Of a stretch of 8,050 nucleotides of DNA, positions 1-5,214 are shown piece by piece. The notes beneath the pieces are model-generated. The model was given only the letters and a program-made list of their open reading frames with translations, ran no database searches and had not been told where the DNA came from. Origin of the DNA: Acidobacteriota bacterium (GTDB taxonomy: Bacteria > Acidobacteriota > Holophagae > Thermotomaculales > Thermotomaculaceae); contig QMQE01000119.1 of assembly GCA_003650445.1 (NCBI GenBank), positions 1 to 8,050 on the forward strand. The letters run 5' to 3'. Position 1 is the stretch's first letter, and the number at the start of each line of letters is the position of its first letter. Made by a program: the position numbers and the translations under genes.

Positions 1-31
1 AAATCAGGGAATTGAGCATTCACTGTCTTTT
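1..31. repeat. AAATCAGGGA-headed block, copy 1
   Basis: This block aligns without gaps to 149-179, with 24 of 31 positions identical by direct reading. The shared core is AAATCAGGGA at the start, then CATTC, then CTGTC. It begins at the window edge, so the copy may be incomplete; in copy 2 the block is directly preceded by hexamer repeats, which for this copy would lie outside the window. Confidence 0.6.
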
Positions 32-64
32 GATTTACCCTGGTTTTTCTCATCTTTCATTTAG

Positions 65-92
65 CACTCAACACCTATCACTCAACATTCGG
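65..92. repeat. Degenerate heptamer tandem array (CACTCAA type)
   Basis: Four consecutive 7-base units can be read: CACTCAA, CACCTAT, CACTCAA, CATTCGG. Units 1 and 3 are identical, and CACTCAACA recurs exactly 14 bases apart. The last unit runs into the hairpin at 90-104. The phase is clear but the array is short and diverged. Confidence 0.5.
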
Positions 93-104
93 CGCAACGC
101 GCCG
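90..104. repeat. Perfect GC-rich hairpin, 6-bp stem and 3-base loop
   Basis: CGGCGC (90-95) and GCGCCG (99-104) are exact reverse complements around the loop AAC. There is no T-run beside it on either strand, so it does not look like an intrinsic terminator. A hairpin in the same relative position, just before a hexamer array, stands at 8012-8035. Confidence 0.65.
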
Positions 105-123
105 CGGAGGTAGGGTAAGAATT

Positions 124-147
124 GTGAAAGTGCGAGTGCGAGTGCGC
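124..147. repeat. Hexamer tandem array (GTGAAA/GTGCGA)
   Basis: Four consecutive hexamers are readable: GTGAAA, GTGCGA, GTGCGA, GTGCGC. The same hexamers occur at 8035-8050, at the other end of the window, as GTGCGA, GTGAAA, GTGC. The array is directly followed by copy 2 of the AAATCAGGGA block. Confidence 0.75.
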
Positions 148-148
148 G

Positions 149-179
149 AAATCAGGGAGTTAGCCATTCCCTGTCCCTT
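149..179. repeat. AAATCAGGGA-headed block, copy 2
   Basis: This is the partner of 1-31, in direct orientation and 148 bases away. Seven substitutions and no gaps separate the copies. Short conserved stretches (AAATCAGGGA, CATTC, CTGTC) alternate with variable positions, as expected of a diverged non-coding repeat. Confidence 0.6.
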
Positions 180-194
180 CTCTTCCCTTTCGGT

Positions 195-215
195 CAGAAC
201 ACAGAACACTGAACA
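195..215. repeat. Heptamer tandem array (CAGAACA type)
   Basis: Three adjacent heptamers are readable: CAGAACA, CAGAACA, CTGAACA. The array lies 12 bases beyond the stop codon of the small membrane-protein gene. Unit length matches the array at 65-92, and both share a CA-rich, AACA-containing composition. Confidence 0.6.
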
Positions 216-227
216 CATCTTCCCCCT

Positions 228-461
228 TCACCCTTTCAGACTGGGCAACTTTCCGCCAATCACCTGGCTTCCCAGTGCCACCACAACCAGAACCGGGATA
301 AATTTCCAGGAAACCCCTGAAGAAATCCGCATCCAGGCAATAAACGGGATGGGAATGTGGATGTAGAACAATTTCCATCCCAGTTTTGTCTGACGTACCC
401 GGAAAATCCCGCAGAAAAGATTAAAAATTATTGTTGCGACAATGATAGTTGCGTAAATCAT
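228..461 (-). CDS. Small hypothetical membrane protein (77 aa)
   Basis: I do not recognise a named family. The 77-residue product reads as three hydrophobic segments, about residues 3-20, 29-46 and 53-70, joined by a basic loop (RVRQTK, residues 21-26) and a short MRISSG loop. The middle segment carries a helix-bending HIPIPF stretch (35-40), and the protein ends in a GGK-type tail. It probably sits in the inner membrane. The ATG overlaps the stop of the adenosyltransferase gene in an ATGA, and AGGA lies 6 bases upstream of the start (468-471), which supports both the start and co-translation. Its position as last gene suggests co-expression with the adenosyltransferase, but gives no function. 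Reality of the gene is well supported by the overlap, Shine-Dalgarno motif and hydrophobic pattern; function is unknown. Confidence 0.75.
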   Translation of the reverse strand: MIYATIIVATIIFNLFCGIFRVRQTKLGWKLFYIHIPIPFIAWMRISSGVSWKFIPVLVVVALGSQVIGGKLPSLKG

Positions 462-997
462 GTTTTTTCCTGAAAATCGCCTTCCTCACATTTCCGTGCA
501 AGGACATACAGAACATCTGACAGGCGGTTTACATATTTTACTTCCAGCGAAATCCAGCCCATCCCCTCTGACAACAAACGAACCAGGCGCCTTTCGGCCC
601 GTCTGCATACTGTTCGGGCGATGTCAATCATAGCCGCATCTTCGCTGATCCCGGGGATAATGAAAGTTGCAGGCATCTCCACCTGCTTGAACAAATTCTC
701 TTCAAATCTCTCCAGTTTTTCCAGGTCAGAACCTACCAGCAGGACAAACTTTTTACGTAGCTCGGAATCTTTTGCTGTAGCCACATTGGCGGCAATTTTG
801 AAAATGTTTTTCTGAATCACTTCAACCTGTGCCTTCTCAAAATCCCCCTGAAGTTTAAGCTTTACAACACCGAGCCAGCTGTTCAACTCGTCCAATGTGC
901 CCAGTGCCTCAAAAACAGCATCAGATTTCAGCGCCCGTTCTCCTGAATAGAAGGAGGAAAACCCGCCGTCTCCGGTTTTTGTCGTAATGTCAGACAT
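458..997 (-). CDS. Cob(I)yrinic acid a,c-diamide adenosyltransferase, PduO type
   Basis: This cytosolic enzyme transfers the 5'-deoxyadenosyl group of ATP to cob(I)alamin, giving adenosylcobalamin for enzymes such as methylmalonyl-CoA mutase or diol dehydratases. The 179 residues match the usual PduO/MMAB length. Visible landmarks are the N-terminal ATP-binding TKTGDGG (6-12), GTLDELNSWLG (33-43), the IPG...AA...AR..CRRAER block (114-136), and YVNRLSDVLYVLAR (155-168), the family's C-terminal signature. Helices between these fit the five-helix bundle of the trimeric family. The ATG lies 8 bases inside the end of the peptidase gene and lacks a strong Shine-Dalgarno sequence, so translation is probably coupled. 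Its own stop overlaps the next gene. No cobalamin-dependent enzyme and no B12 riboswitch is visible in the window, so the client enzyme must lie elsewhere. The CobA/CobO adenosyltransferase families are unrelated and do not fit these motifs. Confidence 0.93.
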   Translation of the reverse strand: MSDITTKTGDGGFSSFYSGERALKSDAVFEALGTLDELNSWLGVVKLKLQGDFEKAQVEVIQKNIFKIAANVATAKDSELRKKFVLLVGSDLEKLERFEENLFKQVEMPATFIIPGISEDAAMIDIARTVCRRAERRLVRLLSEGMGWISLEVKYVNRLSDVLYVLARKCEEGDFQEKT

Positions 998-2225
998 GGA
1001 AACCGCCGGGGTGTTCCGTGGAGCGAACCGGAATCAAATCATCCGGAAAGTCAACGAGGCGCATTCCACCTTTTTCTGTTACCACAAAGGTATTTTCCAC
1101 ACCAACAGCACCGAGCCCCGCTACATAATATTTCGGCTCCACTGCAATTGTTACACCGGCCACCAGCAACCGGTCAAACCGGGGGGCAATCACCGGAAGT
1201 TCATCCACTTCCAGCCCCAGGCCGTGTCCGAAAAATTTCACCTGATTGGTGCCAAAACCCATTAGGTTTTCCGTAAATCCCATTTCTTTTGCATAAGTTT
1301 TGGTATCTTCATAAAGCTGAGCAGGAATAATGCCCGGCTTCAGCCTTTCTGAAATGAAAGATTGGATCTGAACACAATTATTGTGCAGGCGAATCACTTC
1401 TTGTGACGGCTCACCGGGAAAATAAACTCTTGTTTCATCACAGAGATAACCCATATAAGCGCCCATAAAATCCACCAGAACCGGTTTCCCCCCTTTGACG
1501 GCAACCCTGCCCGCCGGATGGGGGGCAGAGGGATACAAGCCTGAGGAGCCCGATGGCCCGTCAAAATTCGTCGGTAGATTGGCACTTTCACCTGCGGTAA
1601 TCACCCCGTAATAAAGCTCTGCATTGAATCCGTTCATCCTGATAATACCCTGATGCCCATTTTTCCTGGCAATATATTCAACTTCTGCCGCAATTTCGAT
1701 TTCTGTCAGGCCAGGCCGGATAAATTCTTTCATGTGCTGAAAGACAGCAGCTGTCTGCTTCCCCGCCTCCCGCATACAACCTTGTTCAAACTCGCTCTTA
1801 ATCGAACGAAGCCAACGGATTTCTGTGGAAACATTAAAAAACTCACAGTCCGGCAATGCCTGTTGATACCGGTCAAACAGTGAAACAGGGACAACGCCTC
1901 CCTCGAATCCGATTTTCCCCGGCAATTTCCCGTAAGCGCCTTTAAGCCGATCCGAAAGCTCTCTCAGGGAACGGAAGCCATCAATTTCTGTCAGTGCGCT
2001 TTCATTTCTTGCCCGCTCCAGGGATTTTCTCACCAGAAACAAGTGTCGGCCATCATCAAAGATAAACAGAATCCCGTTTTGTGTCGTACCGGTGAAATAG
2101 TAGAGGTTCGTTACTCCGCTTACAAGCCAGGCATTCATGCCCATTTCAACAATCCGGGCTGAGGCTTTTTTCAGCCGCCTGATAAGTTCCCCTTTCGGAA
2201 CGAGAGGATACACGAAATCAATCAT
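990..2225 (-). CDS. M24 family Xaa-Pro peptidase (prolidase/aminopeptidase P-like)
   Basis: A dinuclear-metal peptidase predicted to cleave Xaa-Pro bonds in the cytosol; no signal peptide is seen. With the ATG start it has 411 residues (numbers here count the GTG one codon earlier as 1). The N-terminal creatinase-type domain spans about 12-145 and the pita-bread catalytic domain about 150-390. All five metal ligands are present: D253 and D264 in VDF...YLCDETR, H335 in GHGLGLE, E364 in VEPKYY, and E378 in VENTFVVTE. The gaps D-D 11, H-E 29 and E-E 14 match those of archaeal prolidase, as I recall them. A Gly/Pro-rich loop (about 222-240) precedes the metal site. Both GTG (2228) and ATG (2225) are possible starts; I prefer the ATG, with AAGGG upstream. 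Both overlap the preceding gene, so coupling is likely. Substrate preference (dipeptide or longer) cannot be read from sequence. Confidence 0.9.
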   Translation of the reverse strand: MIDFVYPLVPKGELIRRLKKASARIVEMGMNAWLVSGVTNLYYFTGTTQNGILFIFDDGRHLFLVRKSLERARNESALTEIDGFRSLRELSDRLKGAYGKLPGKIGFEGGVVPVSLFDRYQQALPDCEFFNVSTEIRWLRSIKSEFEQGCMREAGKQTAAVFQHMKEFIRPGLTEIEIAAEVEYIARKNGHQGIIRMNGFNAELYYGVITAGESANLPTNFDGPSGSSGLYPSAPHPAGRVAVKGGKPVLVDFMGAYMGYLCDETRVYFPGEPSQEVIRLHNNCVQIQSFISERLKPGIIPAQLYEDTKTYAKEMGFTENLMGFGTNQVKFFGHGLGLEVDELPVIAPRFDRLLVAGVTIAVEPKYYVAGLGAVGVENTFVVTEKGGMRLVDFPDDLIPVRSTEHPGGFHV

Positions 2226-2760
2226 CACCCTGCCCTTTCTTCATGGTAAACTCCCACGCGCACCAGTATTCATCCGGGTGGCTGTCCGGTGGACAGCAGA
2301 TACAGCGGGTTTCAATATTCGGGTCAATAGTTTTGACAAAAAATTCATATTCTACCAGGCCAACCGGTTTGCAGGGGAAATCCGGACGCCCGTCCCTGGT
2401 CCGCGCATGCTGGACCCGGCAGTTATTCATGTAAATCCGAAGCACATCACCCTTTCGTTCAATAGTCTGTTGGTTAACATAGGCATACATTCGGTACTTC
2501 AGCGCCTTCTCCAGTGCGTCCAGGCCACCGTTTGCCGGGATATTGTGACGTCTCATAATGCGCTTTGCCTCCACAACGGTAAATCTCCGCCACGCACCCT
2601 TATCATAACGAATTGCTGTTTCCATATCGGTATCCGCTTCCACCTCCAGAAACCACAGGCCGTCGTGGGCAAGCCAGTTCTTTCCAGCATCAGAAAGCAT
2701 TTCAATGAGCGTTTCCTTATCCAGTTCCTTCAAATAATCGCGAAAATCCGGTTTTGACAT
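2218..2760 (-). CDS. Cys-rich cytosolic protein of unknown function, DUF6125-like
   Basis: This 180-residue soluble protein has no signal peptide or membrane segment. Its N-terminal half is predicted helical, with KNWLAHDGLWFLEVE (27-41) and AWRRF..VEAKRIM (56-69). The C-terminal half carries C114 in NNCRVQ, C130 in FPCKPVG, an EYEFF..TIDP stretch (137-147), then C153, C155, C156 and C167 in a CICCPP....WCAWEF tail. From memory this pattern fits the DUF6125 family, common in anaerobic and sulfate-reducing lineages; that assignment needs a profile search. The cysteines could bind zinc or another metal, which is inference. It is the first gene of the second run: a promoter candidate stands at 2794-2822, and GGAGG (2765-2769) lies 4 bases before the ATG, fixing the start. 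The stop overlaps the M24 peptidase start. I cannot give an activity. Confidence 0.8.
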   Translation of the reverse strand: MSKPDFRDYLKELDKETLIEMLSDAGKNWLAHDGLWFLEVEADTDMETAIRYDKGAWRRFTVVEAKRIMRRHNIPANGGLDALEKALKYRMYAYVNQQTIERKGDVLRIYMNNCRVQHARTRDGRPDFPCKPVGLVEYEFFVKTIDPNIETRCICCPPDSHPDEYWCAWEFTMKKGQGDD

Positions 2761-2764
2761 TTTT

Positions 2765-2769
2765 CCTCC
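2765..2769 (-). promoter_or_regulatory. Ribosome binding site GGAGG of the DUF6125-like gene
   Basis: The minus strand reads GGAGG, then AAAA, then ATG. It is the strongest Shine-Dalgarno match in the second run and decides the start at 2760. Confidence 0.8.
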
Positions 2770-2793
2770 AAAACTCTCATCATTCCCGCTCTT

Positions 2794-2822
2794 TTTATAT
2801 CAGAAATATACTACTTTCACAA
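2794..2822 (-). promoter_or_regulatory. Sigma-70-type promoter candidate for the second operon
   Basis: On the minus strand, -35 TTGTGA (2817-2822, 4 of 6 to consensus) and -10 TATAAA (2794-2799, 5 of 6) are separated by exactly 17 bases. Transcription would begin near 2787, leaving a leader of about 27 bases with the GGAGG ribosome binding site. The position, spacing and AT-rich setting make it credible; it is predicted from sequence only. Confidence 0.6.
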
Positions 2823-2976
2823 GGTGATGAGCATGCCTTCGGCACAAGTGGATGGTGGATGGTTCAGGAAGAACAAGAGAGGCACGTAGATACAAGATGG
2901 TTCAAAAATGAAAGCCATGAAATTTGCCATCCCTTCTTTTTTCTGACTCTGTTCCGGGCTTAACCCTGCCTTCTAC

Positions 2977-3933
2977 TCAACCTTGTTTCGCCTTTCTTAT
3001 CGTTTCCAACAATTCCTGCAGATCCGGGGGAAAGGGGCGCTTGCAGATGATTTCTTCATTGCTGACAGGATGAATAAAACTGAGAAGGGCAGAATGAAGT
3101 GCATGGCGGGGAAATTCCCGGACATATTTTCTTAAAACCGGATCCTCCACACCTTTCCAACGGGTGGTTCCATAGAGTTTATCCCCGACAATGGGATGGC
3201 CTTCATGGGTTAGATGGACGCGAATCTGGTGGGTCCGGCCAGTCTCCAGGCTCAGGTTCAATACTGAGAACATCCCGATTTCTTCCATTACCTTGAACCG
3301 GGTCACGGCATTTCGCCCATCCCGGCGGACTGCCATTTTTTTCCTGTCGGAACCGGATCTTCCGACAGGATGGTCAATGACCCCGGTTTCTTCCCGAAAT
3401 CTTCCATAACAGATCGCTTTATAGATTTTTGCCACCTTTCTCTCCCTGAACATGTCCGAAAGCTGGCGGTGAACACTGTCGGTTTTGGCCACCACGAGAA
3501 GCCCGCTGGTTTCCCTGTCCAGCCGATGAACAATCCCCGCCCGATCTTTTCCTGCTTCTGTGGAAAGGGAATCAAAATGAAAGCGCAGGCCTTCAACCAG
3601 TGTGGCATCTTTCACCGTCGGAGCGCGATGCACTGCAATCCCAGCAGGTTTGTTAACCACCGCAAGATATTCATCCTCATAAGCAATATCCAGCTTCATG
3701 TCCACCGGGGCAATGTCATCTGACGAGATTTCATCCGGCTGATTCACCACCACAATGCTGCCGTCCTTGAGGATTTGTCCAGACTTCTGAATGACTTTTC
3801 CATCCACTTCCACCAGCCCATCACGTATCCACCGGGTAATTCGGGAACGGGAAATTTCTCCAGGCAGACAGAACTGAAGGAAACGGTCCAGCCGTTCCGG
3901 TATGCTGCCCTCAAATACGAAAGAATGCTTCAT
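2977..3933 (-). CDS. rluD: RluA-family ribosomal large subunit pseudouridine synthase (RluD-like)
   Basis: The enzyme isomerises specific uridines in RNA, most likely 23S rRNA, to pseudouridine. The 318 residues show an N-terminal S4 RNA-binding domain (about 12-65, with LDRFL, SRSRITRWIRDGLVEVDGK) followed by the catalytic domain (about 82-300). The signature HRLDRETSGLLVVAK (136-150) contains the catalytic aspartate D139. Downstream elements typical of the family are YKAICYG (171-177), the basic GRSGSDRKKMAV region (191-202), LETGRTHQIRVHL (229-241) and GHPIVGDKLYG (245-255). Length and domain order fit RluC/RluD; the exact target uridines cannot be told apart by sequence alone, so the symbol is tentative. 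The start overlaps the lgt stop in an ATGA, with AAGGA (3944-3948) 10 bases upstream. A pseudouridine synthase near lspA is a familiar arrangement in bacteria. It ends the first run. Confidence 0.93.
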   Translation of the reverse strand: MKHSFVFEGSIPERLDRFLQFCLPGEISRSRITRWIRDGLVEVDGKVIQKSGQILKDGSIVVVNQPDEISSDDIAPVDMKLDIAYEDEYLAVVNKPAGIAVHRAPTVKDATLVEGLRFHFDSLSTEAGKDRAGIVHRLDRETSGLLVVAKTDSVHRQLSDMFRERKVAKIYKAICYGRFREETGVIDHPVGRSGSDRKKMAVRRDGRNAVTRFKVMEEIGMFSVLNLSLETGRTHQIRVHLTHEGHPIVGDKLYGTTRWKGVEDPVLRKYVREFPRHALHSALLSFIHPVSNEEIICKRPFPPDLQELLETIRKAKQG

Positions 3934-4721
3934 GAAACCCGGTTCCTTTTCGATAGGCGATAGAGCATGACAGCGGCTGTAATGAAGAGAAGCGCGCTGA
4001 TGAACTGCGAAGTAGAGAGAAGATTAAAAACAAATCCCCGCACTGCATCCCCCCGGAGAAACTCAATGCAAAAACGGAATGCGCTGTAAATCAACACGTA
4101 AAGCCAGATCAACTGCCCCTGGAACTTTCTACGGGGCCAGAAATAGAAGCGCAGTACCAGAAAAATGATAAAAAGTGCAATAGAACTCATCAACTGAGTC
4201 GGATAAATCGGGGTGTTCAGGGGAACACCCACAACAGAATGGGCAAACTGACTGTGAAATTCCACCGCAATGGGCAGACTGCAGGCCTTACCATAGCAAC
4301 AACCGGCTGAAAAACAACCCAGGCGGCCGATGGCATGGCCCAGGGCAATGTGAGGGGCTGCCACATCTGCCACCCTGTAGAATGGTAGTTTATATTTGCG
4401 AAAGAGCCAGGCGGCCGTGAACAAAGCACCGAGAAGGCCGCCGTAAAAGACGCCACCCGAACGCAAAACCTGAATCAGCTCCACCGGATGAGCAAAATAG
4501 TAAGGAAGTTCCACGATCACGAGAAGCAATTTGGAACCGAAAACGCCACCGATAATCGTATAAATAATGAGATTTGTCGTCTGTTCCCGTTCTTCCTTTG
4601 AAAACCCTGTTTTGGCCGCGAGGCGAATTGTCAGGTAGAGTCCAAGGATTACACCGGTGGTGACCAGCATGCCATAGGTAGGGATATAAAAACTGCCGAT
4701 TTGAATCAATTTTGGGAACAT
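3930..4721 (-). CDS. lgt: Phosphatidylglycerol-prolipoprotein diacylglyceryl transferase
   Basis: Lgt moves the diacylglyceryl group of phosphatidylglycerol onto the lipobox cysteine of prolipoproteins, the first step of lipoprotein maturation in the inner membrane. The 263-residue product has about seven hydrophobic segments, including residues 13-32, 50-71, 92-107, 180-195, 205-215 and 238-254. The family signature reads GHAIGRLGCFSAGCCYG (128-144), with R133 matching the essential arginine of the motif; R223 in EFLRGD matches the second conserved arginine region. The N-terminal PTYGMLV (14-20) is also typical. The signature's cysteines instead of the GNF.N.E form of E. coli are usual, from memory, in deltaproteobacterial and related Lgt. 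The start lies one base after the lspA stop, with AAGGAG and CGGAG motifs just upstream. Pairing with lspA gives consecutive pathway steps. Confidence 0.95.
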   Translation of the reverse strand: MFPKLIQIGSFYIPTYGMLVTTGVILGLYLTIRLAAKTGFSKEEREQTTNLIIYTIIGGVFGSKLLLVIVELPYYFAHPVELIQVLRSGGVFYGGLLGALFTAAWLFRKYKLPFYRVADVAAPHIALGHAIGRLGCFSAGCCYGKACSLPIAVEFHSQFAHSVVGVPLNTPIYPTQLMSSIALFIIFLVLRFYFWPRRKFQGQLIWLYVLIYSAFRFCIEFLRGDAVRGFVFNLLSTSQFISALLFITAAVMLYRLSKRNRVS

Positions 4722-4722
4722 G

Positions 4723-5214
4723 TCAACTCCGTCTCCTTAAACTGGTAAGAAAATATCCGATAATGCCGATGGTAATGGCACTGTCGGCAACATTAAACGC
4801 CGGCCAATGCTGTGTGTTTACATAAATATCCAGAAAATCGGTCACATATCCGTGCAAAAACCGTTCTCCCTGATTCCCAAGAACGCCGCCCATTAAAAGC
4901 CCGAGACAGACAATGGCAAACTTGTGAGCCGAATACTCATGATAAACCAGATACAGAAGCAGAAAGAGCCCCAGTACGGAAGCGACAGCAAAAAACCAGG
5001 TGTTCAACGCAGTGGGTCTTCCCTGATTCATCAAGCCGAATGCTGAACCGAAATTGCGGACGTGAACCAGGTTGAAATACTGCGCCAAAACCGGCTTACT
5101 CGCCCCATAGACAAAATGGGAATGGATAAGATACTTGCTCCCCCAATCCGCCAGTGCAATGAATGCGGCAACGACGAATGCCCGTGATTTCCCCTCAAAA
5201 CCCAGTTCACTCAT
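4723..5214 (-). CDS. lspA: Lipoprotein signal peptidase (signal peptidase II)
   Basis: LspA cleaves the signal peptide of diacylglyceryl-modified prolipoproteins, the step after Lgt, within the inner membrane. I choose the ATG that overlaps the ileS stop in an ATGA, giving 163 residues, the usual length; a longer frame from 5247 would add 11 residues (Cys/Gly-rich) read antisense to nothing but inside the ileS zinc-finger coding region and is unlikely. Four membrane segments are visible at about 11-29, 71-91, 98-113 and 141-157. Landmarks are D23...K27 (DWGSK), N54-G56-A58-F59 (NFGSAF), N114 in GN..ER, and the catalytic aspartates D126 (VTDFLD) and D144 (FNVADSA), 18 residues apart as in the family. 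One oddity is E117 where the GN..DR motif usually has aspartate. Sequence between the motifs is otherwise ordinary. Confidence 0.94.
   Translation of the reverse strand: MSELGFEGKSRAFVVAAFIALADWGSKYLIHSHFVYGASKPVLAQYFNLVHVRNFGSAFGLMNQGRPTALNTWFFAVASVLGLFLLLYLVYHEYSAHKFAIVCLGLLMGGVLGNQGERFLHGYVTDFLDIYVNTQHWPAFNVADSAITIGIIGYFLTSLRRRS

Larger units (their letters stand above)
1..227. other. Non-coding flank downstream of the second operon, rich in short repeats
   Basis: No convincing gene lies here; a GTG-started reading frame running from the left part of it into the small membrane gene has no family resemblance and lies antisense to that gene. In plus-strand order I see an AAATCAGGGA-headed block, a degenerate heptamer array, a perfect 6-bp GC hairpin, a hexamer array, a second copy of the AAATCAGGGA block and a second heptamer array. 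On the minus strand, where the operon ends, there is no GC stem followed by a T-run, so no classical intrinsic terminator is supported. Confidence 0.7.
2761..2976. other. 216-base gap between the two operons
   Basis: On the minus strand this follows the stop of the pseudouridine synthase gene and precedes the DUF6125-like gene. It holds the promoter and ribosome binding site of the second run near 2765-2822. The remainder shows a small 4-bp hairpin (TGCC 2834-2837, GGCA 2841-2844), a tandem GGATGGT pair (2850-2863) and a GATGGTTCA repeat (2858-2866 and 2896-2904). No T-run follows any stem, so I see no classical intrinsic terminator for the first operon. No credible gene is present; a plus-strand TTG-started frame here looks like chance. 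Confidence 0.6.

Noticed and set aside
90..147. CRISPR array or attachment site
   Set aside because: Units are 6-7 bases and directly adjacent, without unique spacers; no cas gene, integrase or tRNA is present.
124..366. Plus-strand GTG-started reading frame of 80 codons
   Set aside because: It begins inside the hexamer repeat, has no ribosome binding site or family resemblance, and runs antisense to the well-supported small membrane-protein gene.
2834..2844. Possible terminator hairpin (TGCC/GGCA) after the pseudouridine synthase gene
   Set aside because: The stem has only 4 pairs, no T-run follows on either strand, and it lies over 130 bases beyond the stop codon.
2754..2963. Plus-strand TTG-started reading frame of 69 codons in the gap between operons
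   Set aside because: TTG start without a Shine-Dalgarno motif, it overlaps the start, ribosome binding site and promoter of the DUF6125-like gene, and its composition resembles no protein family.
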